From Marispirochaeta aestuarii (GTDB lineage Bacteria; Spirochaetota; Spirochaetia; JC444; Marispirochaetaceae), in contig NZ_MWQY01000006.1 in the NCBI RefSeq assembly GCF_002087085.1, positions 1 to 64,000 of the forward strand: a stretch of DNA of 64,000 nucleotides. The letters are read 5' to 3'. Under the pieces are notes generated by a model. It was not told where the DNA came from. It ran no database searches and saw only the letters and a list, made by a program, of their open reading frames with translations. Positions within the stretch are counted from its first letter, which is position 1, and each line of letters starts with the position of its first letter. The position numbers and the translations under genes are program-made. Shown here in pieces: positions 1 to 8,867 of the stretch.

Positions 1-95
1 GGGGAAGACCATTCCTGCAAGCTGGGCGCACTTCGTGCTATCCAGTATCGCCCAGTCTGTCTTCCGGGGGAAGACCATACCATACCTGCAATTCA
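1..95. repeat. Edge repeat with nested inverted repeats
   Basis: The block starting at base 1 (GGGGAAGACCAT, then CCTGCAA) recurs at 67-90, giving a unit of about 66 bp that is cut by the window edge. Between the copies, arms GGAAGAC (3-9) and GTCTTCC (59-65), and CTGGGCG (22-28) and CGCCCAG (49-55), can pair. The junction itself is a GTCTTCC-GGG-GGAAGAC hairpin (59-75). It is probably the end of a tandem or dispersed repeat continuing to the left. Family not recognised. Confidence 0.45.
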
Positions 96-110
96 GCACC
101 GGTGACGGCA

Positions 111-602
111 CTATACCTCAACAACACTTTCCGTAACCATGTTCACGTCTTCAGTTGTTAATAATTTTTCACTATTGAGGATAACTAAAAATCTTTCATC
201 TAATTTTCCGATTCCACTGATGAAATCAGTATCCATATTGTTGTTAAATTTAGGTGGAGGATCGATTCGCTCCGGCAAGATTTCAAGTACCTCTTCTACA
301 GAATTGGCTATTATACCTATAGTGACAATTTGATTGTCTGACATAACCTCAATCAAAAGAATACATGTATCTACAGTATTTTCAGTAATCTTCAATCCAA
401 AGCGTTCACGAAGGTCTAAAACAGGAATAATCTCACCACGAACATTCATCACTCCTCGCATTACTGTCGGAGTTCCTGGGATTCTAGTAATAGTCCGAAA
501 TTCCAGCACCTCTTTTACTCGAGAAACTTCAATGGCATATTTCTCCTCGCCCAATGTAAAAGCAAGGTATTGATTGGTTGTAATTATATCGAAATCACCC
601 AT
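111..602 (-). CDS. cheW: CheW chemotaxis coupling protein
   Basis: This 163-residue protein is a single CheW domain, the scaffold that joins chemoreceptors to the CheA kinase. Its N-terminus has the family pattern: a YLAFTLGEEKYAIEV strand, then a PGTPTVMRGVMNVRGEIIPVLDLRERFG core with the conserved R-G-x-x-x-P-V-x-D-L turn. The length is normal for a stand-alone CheW. An AAGGAGGAG ribosome site lies just before the ATG at 602. The gene follows a chemoreceptor on the same strand with 96 bp between, so the two are probably co-transcribed as a receptor-adaptor pair. The segment is AT-richer than most of the window. Confidence 0.93.
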   Translation of the reverse strand: MGDFDIITTNQYLAFTLGEEKYAIEVSRVKEVLEFRTITRIPGTPTVMRGVMNVRGEIIPVLDLRERFGLKITENTVDTCILLIEVMSDNQIVTIGIIANSVEEVLEILPERIDPPPKFNNNMDTDFISGIGKLDERFLVILNSEKLLTTEDVNMVTESVVEV

Positions 603-698
603 AACTCCTCCTTAAAATAATCAAGCGATTATCAATTGAGTTTTCTTTTAAAAAATGATGTCAAACATCCCAAGTATCTATGAGATTAAAAGATTTAT

Positions 699-2834
699 TT
701 AGAATTCTTCAAAGTCTTTCGAATCGATTTCGTCTGCGTAGTTATTGCTACCTACAGTGCCGTCATTTTTCCATCTTTCTATTCTGTTAGTGTTTCTTTC
801 TTTTGAATGTAATCCCTGTTTTTCTGCTTCAGCGAGCAGTCTTATTCCTACCTCTTCTTTGCCTACATGTACTGTTTGTTTTTTTGCTGTTGGTGAGATA
901 TTTCTAGGAGCGGATAGTAAAGCTTGCTTTTTTTCTCTTTCAACATCATCTCTTATCTTAAAATAGGAAATGCTGCTCTCCAATCCTTCGGCCTGTCCGG
1001 AGAGTTCTTCGGCGACAGAAGCCATCTCTTCAGCTGCTGAGGCGTTTTCCTGAATTACCTGGTCTAATTGTGTTATAGCTGTATTGATTTGATCTACACC
1101 TGCGCTTTGCTCGCGACTTGCAGAACTAATCTCTTGTACAAGATCGGCTGTCTTCTTTATATTGGGCACCAATTGTTCGAGCATTTCTCTGGCTTTTTCG
1201 GCAACTGTTACAGTAGACGTTGAAAGTGAACTAATTTCTCCAGCTGCATCCTTACTCCTTGCAGCAAGCTTCCCGACTTCAGATGCCACAACAGCAAATC
1301 CCTTGCCGTGTTCACCAGCTCGTGCAGCTTCTATTGAGGCGTTTAATGAAAGCATATTCGTCTGACGCGCGATTTCTTCAATAATTACTATTTTCTCAGC
1401 TATACTCTTCATAGCTACAACAGCTTCCATAACCGCTTCTCCACTTTCTGTTGCATTTCCACTGGCCAGTGTAGCGATCTTTTCTGTTTCTGTAGCATGT
1501 TCAGCATTCTGCTTAATAATAGCACTCATTTGTTCCATCGAAGATGATACTTCTTCAACTGAAGAGGCCTGCTCCGTTGCACCTTGACTTATTTGTTCAG
1601 CGGAAGTACTCATCTGGTGACTCCCGGAGGATACTTGTGCAGAAGCATTTATTGCATCCGTTATAATACTCTCTAAGTTGGTTACCATCATCTCCAGAGA
1701 CTTTGACAATGTTCCTATTTCATCTTTACGATTCATACGTAGAGTTTCTCTTGTAAGATCACCTGTTGAAATTACCTGAAGTTGTTCAGAAATCTGCATA
1801 ATTGGTTTCGTAATGGACCGCACTAAAAGGAAAATAACTAAAATAGCAGCGAGGGAGAAAATAAATCCGATAATAAAACCATTCTGTAATAGGGCTATTT
1901 GTTGCACCCGAACCGTTTTTAAAGGTGAAGAAATTCCAAAACCCCACACTTCTTCAAAACCGGCGATTTTAAGCGGAACGGTAATAACAACAGATTGAAC
2001 CTTCTCTCCTCCCTCTGCTTTTTTTCTCTCGGAATAGATACTGCCTTGCTTGATCGACGTTCTGAATTCCTCAGGGTTTTGGAAATAGGCCCCTCCATCC
2101 GTCTGAACCAAGTTCTTCGTCGGATGTGCTACAACCATAGCGCTATTGGAGACCACAAAAGCATAACCGGTTTCAAATGGATGAATTTTATCAATAATAG
2201 CCTGAATTGAGTTTAATGGTACATCAACGCCAACAGCGCCGATTATTTCAGCATTTCGTTTAATTGGGATCGATAGTGTTGTCATTAGAACATCTTCACC
2301 ATCGACCTCGTAACTGAATGGCTCTAAGATTACGTGACCACTCTTCTTAAATACCTCCGTATACCATTCTTCTTTTGTATAACCGTCAAGGGATATAGCA
2401 GATAGCGAACCATTTGCCCTATTCCAATAGGAGGCAAAATGTCCTTCCTTAGTGTAGGGTGAAACATTCTTATATTCATCATCATTATTATCAAATTCAT
2501 TCGGTTCAAATGCGATCCATGTCCCTATGAACTCAGGATTCGAAACAAGTGCTCCTTTTACTGCTTTTAAAGCAAACTCCCTCTTGCTTTGGCTATCTAC
2601 AGGTACATATTCTTCTATTGTTCTAGCCAGCGAATGACCAACATTGTAAGCACTATCCAATAAGGCTGCCACATTCTTAGATTCTGTATGTGCAATCTGT
2701 TCACTTAGACTAATCACATCCTGTTCGAGCACTTTCGACTGCTGGTAAATTATAATCCCAACAACAAGACCGATAGCAATAATAAACAAGGATACCAACG
2801 GTAATAGCATTTTAGTTCTTAATTTCATCATCAC
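699..2834 (-). CDS. Methyl-accepting chemotaxis protein, dCache type
   Basis: This 711-residue transmembrane chemoreceptor senses a small ligand outside the membrane and signals through CheW/CheA. TM1 is at about residues 8-30. The periplasmic part (about 35-315) looks like a double Cache domain, with W-x-R-A and D-G-x-x-x-E-E-W-Y-type motifs. TM2 is at about 320-342, followed by a HAMP domain and a long coiled-coil signalling domain with the hairpin-tip sequence [20 protein letters not shown]. The C-terminus ends in DFEEF, which fits the x-aromatic-x-x-aromatic pentapeptide that tethers CheR/CheB in other bacteria. The protein starts with three Met codons; the exact one is uncertain. Ligand unknown. 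Confidence 0.92.
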   Translation of the reverse strand: MMMKLRTKMLLPLVSLFIIAIGLVVGIIIYQQSKVLEQDVISLSEQIAHTESKNVAALLDSAYNVGHSLARTIEEYVPVDSQSKREFALKAVKGALVSNPEFIGTWIAFEPNEFDNNDDEYKNVSPYTKEGHFASYWNRANGSLSAISLDGYTKEEWYTEVFKKSGHVILEPFSYEVDGEDVLMTTLSIPIKRNAEIIGAVGVDVPLNSIQAIIDKIHPFETGYAFVVSNSAMVVAHPTKNLVQTDGGAYFQNPEEFRTSIKQGSIYSERKKAEGGEKVQSVVITVPLKIAGFEEVWGFGISSPLKTVRVQQIALLQNGFIIGFIFSLAAILVIFLLVRSITKPIMQISEQLQVISTGDLTRETLRMNRKDEIGTLSKSLEMMVTNLESIITDAINASAQVSSGSHQMSTSAEQISQGATEQASSVEEVSSSMEQMSAIIKQNAEHATETEKIATLASGNATESGEAVMEAVVAMKSIAEKIVIIEEIARQTNMLSLNASIEAARAGEHGKGFAVVASEVGKLAARSKDAAGEISSLSTSTVTVAEKAREMLEQLVPNIKKTADLVQEISSASREQSAGVDQINTAITQLDQVIQENASAAEEMASVAEELSGQAEGLESSISYFKIRDDVEREKKQALLSAPRNISPTAKKQTVHVGKEEVGIRLLAEAEKQGLHSKERNTNRIERWKNDGTVGSNNYADEIDSKDFEEF

Positions 2835-3333
2835 TCTCCTGGTGAATAACTCGATGGATGCATACAGCCATCACTGATAGCGTGATCAGATCAATAAATG
2901 ATTCAAAATGGTATACAAAACCACGCCAAACCTTATCAATATATTCTTGTCATGTAACTTATTGTACTACATTAAGACATTTGAGATGCTGAGTCTACTA
3001 CATAAAATCATTTATCAATCCATATTTGGCGGGTTTCTTAGATTCAAGCCATTTACAGTTTCTGCCGAGTTTACTATTTAGAAAGTCTGAATATATGAGA
3101 GAAATAGAAATAAATCACCAAGGTATAAAGATCAGCATATTCTGCTTACTAATTCTTCAAACGATTGCCGCACACTCTTTCCGGCGGTATCTAAGCTAGT
3201 ATATTCCGGGGATGCTAATCCCGCTTCCGGATTTCTTCCCGGGATGACAACTTCAAACCTTCTATTTCCGGTATCCTGTCTGTTTTTATAAAGCAATTTT
3301 CCTTGGCGATTGGTTGAGTACAACGGACATCGG
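2835..3333. other. AT-rich intergenic stretch, no convincing gene
   Basis: About 500 bp between the chemoreceptor start and the GH32-like stop. The part to about 3130 is AT-rich and should hold the chemoreceptor promoter, but I see no clear -35/-10 pair. Composition changes near 3180-3250 to the more GC-rich style of the rest of the window. A 63-codon minus-strand frame at 3132-3323 exists but lacks support. No tRNA or terminator seen. Confidence 0.6.
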
Positions 3334-4863
3334 TCAGGGAGCAGAACTCCGGCTGCCGTTTATCCGTACCTTTCTAAAGGAGACACTTCCGCTTTCTGCA
3401 AAAAAGCCCCACTTGCCGTGATTGACGGACATATGAAGGCTGTCAGTAAGAGTACCGTTACAGTAAACATCCAGAAAGAATCCCATCAGTACCAGCGTTA
3501 TCAGGCAGTCTTCTGTTGCCGGCGTTTTTCTCATTCCGGGGGGAAGAGGAACCTCGGTTACCGGGACAAAGATCCATCCGATCTCCCCTATAGAACAGCC
3601 GCAGATCCGCAGCAGCGACTTCTCATAATCCATCATAACGGCCGTGCCTTCATTGTCTTCAGTACTGTAATGAACAAGAAAGCCGCAGCTTCTGCATGCA
3701 CCTTCCGGCTGTGAAGAGATATACAGCCGGTCATAATCACAGAGATCAAGATACACCGAGAATCCCCGGTCTGCCGACCCCTCCACGGTCTCGGTGTCCG
3801 GATGCTTCCAGTTCCGGGAGTTCCTGTCTGACTGAGGATGGCATGTAAAATTTCGGCTGTTCAAATCCATGCTGTATAAGTCTTTCAGAAACAGGGATGA
3901 CAGAGCTTTCGGCAGTACCAGTTCCGGTTTCTCATTCCGGAAGATCATCTTTTTCGGCATTGCCCAGGAACCGCGGAAGGATCCTCTGTTTTTAAGAGTA
4001 TTGGGAAACACGTTGTTGTAATAAAATATACGCCCTTCGGAAGCATTGGAAGGACAGGCGATACTCCGCCCCGCGTAATTGTGCAGAGAACCGGAAGGAG
4101 AGCCCAGCAGCAGGCTGTTTTCCGGTTCAATATACGGACCATCAATCCCCTCGCTCACCAGATACCTGATACCGCTGGCGCCTCTCGGCCATTCCCGGCT
4201 CCTGCATGAGTGCCACTCCCCGCAGGAGAAAAGCAAGTACCACCGGTCGTGGAAGAAAAAAACATCCGGGACTTCCAGAAATCCGTAATTCCCGGAGACA
4301 TGAACGGGGGGCCCGATCTCCCAGTCGAGCAGATTATCGGAGACAGCATGAGCAATGGCCCCTCCGCCGTTGAGCCCCCCCTCACTGACACGTGCACAAA
4401 GGAAGAGATGGAAGGTCCCCTGACTATCACGTTGTATACAGGGGTCCCGCCATGCCGCATGATGTAAGGGGGTGCCGCCGACATCAGTCTCATACCACCG
4501 CGGGTCGGGAGCCAACAGCGGTTCCTCACTATACTTTTCCCACCGGTTCAGGTCGGGAGAAACCGCCAGACCAAGAAGCTGAAGGTGTCCCCTTCTTGCA
4601 CCGTAGAACATATAATATGAATCCCGGAACCTGATCACCGTACCGGTCAGCAGAAAACCGGCATCCCATTGCCGGCCTGTACCCATACGGATAACAGGCC
4701 CAAGGTCCTTCCAGTTCAACAAATCAGAAGAGACCGCATGATTAATGGCATCGGAGCGCCGGCCGGAATATTTGGTCAAATGAAAAAGGTGGTAAGTGCC
4801 GTTGTCATTATAAAGCCAGCTGTCCCAGAGGATTCTCCGTGTATCTGAAGGTGTAAAGAGCAT
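3334..4863 (-). CDS. GH32-like five-bladed propeller glycosidase
   Basis: This 509-residue protein has no signal peptide and is probably a cytoplasmic glycosidase of the GH32/GH43 type, acting on sugars brought in by the transporter encoded upstream. Blade motifs are visible: WDSWLYNDNGTYHLFHL near residue 13, the RDP motif (WRDPC, about 138-142), and EVPD (197-200) where GH32 enzymes have EC/EVPD-type sequences. A C-terminal beta-sandwich-like part follows from about 380. I prefer the ATG at 4863, which has GGGAG seven bases upstream; the ATG at 4881 has no ribosome site. It is the last gene of the binding protein-permease-permease operon. Substrate unknown; fructoside or arabinoside are possible. 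Confidence 0.75.
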   Translation of the reverse strand: MLFTPSDTRRILWDSWLYNDNGTYHLFHLTKYSGRRSDAINHAVSSDLLNWKDLGPVIRMGTGRQWDAGFLLTGTVIRFRDSYYMFYGARRGHLQLLGLAVSPDLNRWEKYSEEPLLAPDPRWYETDVGGTPLHHAAWRDPCIQRDSQGTFHLFLCARVSEGGLNGGGAIAHAVSDNLLDWEIGPPVHVSGNYGFLEVPDVFFFHDRWYLLFSCGEWHSCRSREWPRGASGIRYLVSEGIDGPYIEPENSLLLGSPSGSLHNYAGRSIACPSNASEGRIFYYNNVFPNTLKNRGSFRGSWAMPKKMIFRNEKPELVLPKALSSLFLKDLYSMDLNSRNFTCHPQSDRNSRNWKHPDTETVEGSADRGFSVYLDLCDYDRLYISSQPEGACRSCGFLVHYSTEDNEGTAVMMDYEKSLLRICGCSIGEIGWIFVPVTEVPLPPGMRKTPATEDCLITLVLMGFFLDVYCNGTLTDSLHMSVNHGKWGFFAESGSVSFRKVRINGSRSSAP

Positions 4864-4897
4864 GAAGGATCTCCCGTACATCTGGAATTTCAGCAGT

Positions 4898-5740
4898 TCA
4901 GCCTACGACGCTTCCTTCGGTCAGGCCGCTGGTAATGTATTTCTGCATAAAAAGGTACATAATAACTACGGGAATTGTGGTGAGGATGCCTCCGGCCATG
5001 AGTACATTCCACTCCACCAGGTATTCGCTGATGGAGGCCACCAGCGAGACCGTTAACAGCCGCTTACTCTCGGTAAGGATGAGAGTATTGGCAAACATGA
5101 ATTCGTTCCAGGCAAGGATAAAGCAGAAAACCCCTGTGGTGGCGACACCAGGAGAAGAAAGGGGAACGATAATCCTGAAAAAGGCCCCCATTCTTGAACA
5201 GCCGTCTATCATTGCCGCCTCTTCAAGCTGCTTCGGAACATTTCGGAAGAATCCCCGCAGCATCCAGATAGCCAGAGGAAGGGAAAATACCGTAAAGGCA
5301 AGAATCAGGCCACTGTAGGTATCGATCAGGTTTATGTGCCGCAGAAAGATGAAGAAGGGAACAAGAAAAACCACGGGAGGGAACATTCGTGTTACCAGAA
5401 TTCCCAGGATCAACAAACGTTCCCCGGGTATGCGGAATCTCGCCAGAGCATATCCTCCCAGAGATCCGATAAGCACCGAAACACAGGCCGTCATAAGGGA
5501 GACATACAGGGTGTTCCCGAAATAGGTGCCGAAGCGCATGGTCTGCCATCCGCGGATAAAGTTCTGAATGTCAAAGGAATCGGGCAGAAAGCTTGGAGGA
5601 TAGCGCAGGGTTTCCGGGTTTGACTTAAAAGATGTCAAAAACATCCACAGAAAGGGAGCAAGGACAAACAACGTAAGCAGCAGCAGCGCGGCATGAACAT
5701 AGACGGTTTTTATCAGGATTCGTCGCTGTATCGCAGTCAT
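4898..5740 (-). CDS. Sugar ABC transporter permease, MalG type
   Basis: This 280-residue inner-membrane permease has six predicted helices and carries the EAA loop that docks the ATPase (EEAAMIDGCSRMGAFFRIIV, about residues 190-209). It is the second permease of a type I carbohydrate importer. It lies 14 bp after the MalF-type gene and before the GH32-like gene on the minus strand. AGGTGG about ten bases upstream supports the ATG at 5740. No ATPase gene is in this cluster, so a shared MalK/MsmX-type ATPase must serve it; the nearest candidate in the window is at 57.5-58.5 kb. Substrate unknown. Confidence 0.93.
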   Translation of the reverse strand: MTAIQRRILIKTVYVHAALLLLTLFVLAPFLWMFLTSFKSNPETLRYPPSFLPDSFDIQNFIRGWQTMRFGTYFGNTLYVSLMTACVSVLIGSLGGYALARFRIPGERLLILGILVTRMFPPVVFLVPFFIFLRHINLIDTYSGLILAFTVFSLPLAIWMLRGFFRNVPKQLEEAAMIDGCSRMGAFFRIIVPLSSPGVATTGVFCFILAWNEFMFANTLILTESKRLLTVSLVASISEYLVEWNVLMAGGILTTIPVVIMYLFMQKYITSGLTEGSVVG

Positions 5741-5754
5741 CGTATCGTTACCAC

Positions 5755-6651
5755 CTATTCACTCAGATTTTTACCTTCAACCTTGTAAAGATAGAACCCT
5801 ATAATAATCAGCAGAATCGAAACCATGATCAGGGACTGGGCGGATGCCAGCCCGAAGTTGTATCTGGAAAAAGCAACATTATATATCTGGGTCGAGAGGA
5901 TCTCGGTTGAGTTAACAGGACCTCCTTTTGTCATGACCCAGATCATATTGAAACTGTTGAAAGTCCAGATGGTAATGAGGGTACTGGCAACAACTATCGA
6001 AGACCGCAAAAAAGGCAGGGTTATATTGAGGAAGCATTTCCATGGCGAAGCGCCGTCCATTTCAGCAGCCTCATAGAGACTTCTCGGAATCTGCTGAAGC
6101 GCGGCGAGAAAAATAATCGTGCTTAAGGGAAACTCCTTCCAGACCCTGGCAATCACAACCCAGATCCGTGCCCAGACCGGATGGCCCAGCCATGGAATGG
6201 AATCGCTGATGAACCCCAGCTTCAGGGCCAGATAGTTCACAAGACCGAAGTCAGGATGAAGCAGCCACATCCAGTTCAAAGCAGCCACCGAGGCAGGGAT
6301 AGCCCAGGGAATAAGTATTGCCGCTTTGTACACCAGCAATCCTTTCACCTTCTGGTTCAACAGCAGGGCGATAACAAGCCCGAATAGAATCTGTCCTGCC
6401 ACATTGGCGAAGGTCCACCAGATTGTATTAAGAAAGGAATACCAGAACTGGGAAGAAGTAACACTGGCTGCGTAATTATCCAGGCCGATGAAAGGAATCC
6501 CCCGCTGCATGGTCATCAAATTATAGCGGAACAGACTCATGAATAGACCGATAATCACCGGTACGATCACCACGATAATCAGAATGATCAGGCTGGGGCT
6601 TATAAGGACCAGGCTGAGGTTTTTTCTGCTGAATTTGCTTACTGCGGACAT
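5755..6651 (-). CDS. Sugar ABC transporter permease, MalF type
   Basis: This 298-residue inner-membrane permease has six helices with the first near residues 15-38. The EAA loop is YEAAEMDGASPWKCFLNITL (about 193-212). It pairs with the MalG-type permease that follows 14 bp later. It is separated from the binding-protein gene by 87 bp that contain a stable hairpin, a common arrangement for making more binding protein than permease. Confident at family level; the sugar is not evident from the sequence. Confidence 0.93.
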   Translation of the reverse strand: MSAVSKFSRKNLSLVLISPSLIILIIVVIVPVIIGLFMSLFRYNLMTMQRGIPFIGLDNYAASVTSSQFWYSFLNTIWWTFANVAGQILFGLVIALLLNQKVKGLLVYKAAILIPWAIPASVAALNWMWLLHPDFGLVNYLALKLGFISDSIPWLGHPVWARIWVVIARVWKEFPLSTIIFLAALQQIPRSLYEAAEMDGASPWKCFLNITLPFLRSSIVVASTLITIWTFNSFNMIWVMTKGGPVNSTEILSTQIYNVAFSRYNFGLASAQSLIMVSILLIIIGFYLYKVEGKNLSE

Positions 6652-6675
6652 TGTCGCTGTACTTTCCTTTAGAGA

Positions 6676-6699
6676 CGACGGGCTGTGCCCAACCCGTCG
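6676..6699 (-). other. Hairpin between binding-protein and permease genes
   Basis: Arms CGACGGG (6676-6682) and CCCGTCG (6693-6699) pair perfectly around a 10-nt loop. There is no T tract after it on the minus strand, so it is more likely an mRNA-stabilising or attenuating hairpin than a full terminator. It would protect the upstream binding-protein message. Confidence 0.6.
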
Positions 6700-6738
6700 C
6701 CATATAAATCGACTGCGGTACCGGTTCTGCCTGACTGC

Positions 6739-8037
6739 TCAGCGCCTGACTTCATCCAGCTGGGCCTGCATCCGGACCGCCGCATCATCAAGAGCTGCCA
6801 GGGGGTCACGGTTGTTGACAAACACCTCTTCAAAAGCTATGCCCAATTCTGTTCTGCTGTGGTCGCCGATAACCGAGGCATGGTTTATTCCGTAGGGGAA
6901 CTCCCTTAAAAAAACCTTCAGAAGGGGGTCGTTTACAAACTCGCTGTCCGCGGCATCGACCCGGGAAGAGAAGCGACCATAGTCAAACACTACCCACATG
7001 CGCTCCCGGTCGGTCAGAAAATCTATCCATTTATATGCCGCATCTTTAACCCTGGAACCGGCGGAGATTACAAGACTGCTTCCGCCCATACTGACGGCAC
7101 GGCGTTTCTGCATGGGGTGAGGGGCCACAGCAAACTCGAAATCAGGTTCCGCACTGCGCAGGGGATCGAGCTCCCAGTCTCCGGCAATATACATGGCTAT
7201 ACGTTTTCCAAGAAAGGCGTTTCGAACATCATCCCAGCGGTCGTAACCGACTGCCCCCGGAGGAACCACTTTGTGGACAGTAAAAAGCTCTGCGAACCAC
7301 TTGAAAGCCTCCTGTCCTTCAGGTGAGTTTACGACGATCTTCTTTCCGTCATCACTGATAATCTGCCCACCGTTGGCAATCAGAAAGGGAAACCATCCGT
7401 AGGAAGCTCCGCGGCCGCTGCGAATACCAAAGCCGTACTGGTCAATCCTGCCGTCCCCGTCCAGATCTTTTGTAAGGGCCTTTGCAACCTTGAGAAAACT
7501 GTCCCAGTTGTAAGGTTTTTCCAGGGAAGGGAGGGGAAGTCCTGCTTCTTCAAACATGGTTTTGTTGTAAATCAGGGCAGTCGCGTCGGACATCCACGGT
7601 ACAGCATAAATATTGCCTTCATAGCTGCTGGATTTAAAAGCGCTCGTGTTTATCTCGTCGATTTTGCCGCTCTGTTTCAGGTAACCATCTACTGGTTCCA
7701 GAATACCCATTGCGGCGAGCTCCACGGGCCAGGTTGTCGCCACATGAATAACATCCGCCGCGACACCGGACATGCTGGATGTTATGATCTTTTCCATCAG
7801 CCCCCTGTGGGGAGTGTTTTCTATCCGTACATCGATATCAGGATTGAGCTCCATGAATTCCTGCTGTGCCTTGACGAGGGCAAGTTCATCACCGGCAGCC
7901 ATTTCATCATAGACCCACATCGTCACCGTGGTTACGGAGGAGGTCTCTTCTTCCTGTCCTGCAGCGGACATGGGAGAAATAAAAAGCAGTAACATCATAC
8001 AGGTGAGAACGCAAACGACAATGTTTCTTTTACTCAT
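6739..8037 (-). CDS. Extracellular sugar-binding protein, family 1
   Basis: This 432-residue periplasmic binding protein feeds the two permeases downstream. A signal peptide covers about residues 1-27 and the mature part starts near AGQEEETSS, a Gln/Glu-rich start common in spirochaete binding proteins. The body has family 1 features: TVTMWVYDE at the first strand, GVAADVIHVATTWPVELAAMG, and YAVPWMSDATALIYNKTMF, the usual ligand-cleft strand. AAGGAG seven bases upstream fixes the ATG at 8037. The two-component pair immediately upstream on the same strand may control it. Ligand not identifiable. Confidence 0.93.
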   Translation of the reverse strand: MSKRNIVVCVLTCMMLLLFISPMSAAGQEEETSSVTTVTMWVYDEMAAGDELALVKAQQEFMELNPDIDVRIENTPHRGLMEKIITSSMSGVAADVIHVATTWPVELAAMGILEPVDGYLKQSGKIDEINTSAFKSSSYEGNIYAVPWMSDATALIYNKTMFEEAGLPLPSLEKPYNWDSFLKVAKALTKDLDGDGRIDQYGFGIRSGRGASYGWFPFLIANGGQIISDDGKKIVVNSPEGQEAFKWFAELFTVHKVVPPGAVGYDRWDDVRNAFLGKRIAMYIAGDWELDPLRSAEPDFEFAVAPHPMQKRRAVSMGGSSLVISAGSRVKDAAYKWIDFLTDRERMWVVFDYGRFSSRVDAADSEFVNDPLLKVFLREFPYGINHASVIGDHSRTELGIAFEEVFVNNRDPLAALDDAAVRMQAQLDEVRR

Positions 8038-8148
8038 ATCTTTACTCCTTTATTCTTTTTCTTTTCAGCTTATCGGGTCCGGACCTTACCCACGGTCCCA
8101 ACGCAGAACCAGAATAAACCAGTCTCTTGCACAGAGCCAGTTATCATC

Positions 8149-8164
8149 GTACTGAAAAGAGTAC
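8149..8164. promoter_or_regulatory. Possible operator before the binding-protein gene
   Basis: GTACT (8149-8153) and AGTAC (8160-8164) form an inverted repeat with a six-base centre, and GTACTG is repeated directly. It lies in the 170-bp gap between the response regulator stop and the binding-protein gene, so it could be the response regulator's target. No convincing promoter could be aligned with it. Confidence 0.3.
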
Positions 8165-8207
8165 TGTTTTTACCGGTACTCATCTGTTGAACAGGAGAAA
8201 GGATCAG

Positions 8208-8867
8208 CTAAAGAGGGATCGAATCAATATCCAGATTGCTCAGAAGCCGTATGGCTTCCAGCCGGGTCCCGACACCAAGCTTTGAATAGATTTCACTCAT
8301 ATGGTTACGGATTGTCTGGGGAGTTACACACATTTCTTCCGATATCTGCCGGTTATCCAGCCCCCGGGCTATGAACTTGAGAAGTTCCCGTTCCCGTTTC
8401 GTCAGCGTCAGCATCCAGGGGGGAATAGCGCTGTCTGGGGCTGGAAGCTGATGGGGATCTCTTAGCAGCTTCTGGACAACCCCGGGGGAAACAATCACCT
8501 GCCCGGACATTACCACATGAATAGCCTGGATAAGGTCAGCAGGAGGCATGTCTTTCAGCAGATACCCTATTGCGCCGTGAGAGAGGGCTTCATGGATATA
8601 CTCATCATCATCAAAGGTTGTGAGCATGATAATGCGGGTGGAAGGCCTTACAGGATGAACCCTTTCCACAACAGCCACCCCGTCTATTGCAGGCATGCGG
8701 ACATCAAGCAGAGCAATGTCGGGAGAATGCTGCAGGATCATCTCAACAGCCTGTTTGCCGCTGTGTGCGACCCCCACTATCTGAATATCCCCGGAAAGTT
8801 GTTCCAGCACATACTTGAGGTTTTCAACAAAGAGGAGCTGATCATCTGCAAGGACAACTCTAATCAT
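8208..8867 (-). CDS. NarL/LuxR-family response regulator
   Basis: This 219-residue regulator has an N-terminal receiver domain with acidic pair D8/D9, phospho-acceptor D55 (LLDVRMP) and K105 (GYLLKD). A LuxR-type helix-turn-helix follows at about 150-215 (LTKRERELLKFIARGLDNRQ, then VTPQTIRNHMSEIYSKL). The frame stays open upstream to 8993, but the receiver begins at MIRVVLADDQ, so the start is the ATG at 8867, inside the end of the kinase gene (8-bp overlap). That implies translational coupling with the kinase. It probably activates the sugar transporter operon downstream. Confidence 0.92.
   Translation of the reverse strand: MIRVVLADDQLLFVENLKYVLEQLSGDIQIVGVAHSGKQAVEMILQHSPDIALLDVRMPAIDGVAVVERVHPVRPSTRIIMLTTFDDDEYIHEALSHGAIGYLLKDMPPADLIQAIHVVMSGQVIVSPGVVQKLLRDPHQLPAPDSAIPPWMLTLTKRERELLKFIARGLDNRQISEEMCVTPQTIRNHMSEIYSKLGVGTRLEAIRLLSNLDIDSIPL

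Noticed and set aside
1-95. Integron attC site
   Set aside because: Nested inverted repeats and unit size are suggestive, but no GTTRRRY/RYYYAAC core sites are seen and no integrase is in the window.
3132-3323. 63-codon minus-strand frame
   Set aside because: No ribosome site and no recognised family; it looks like chance or a fragment of a dispersed repeat.
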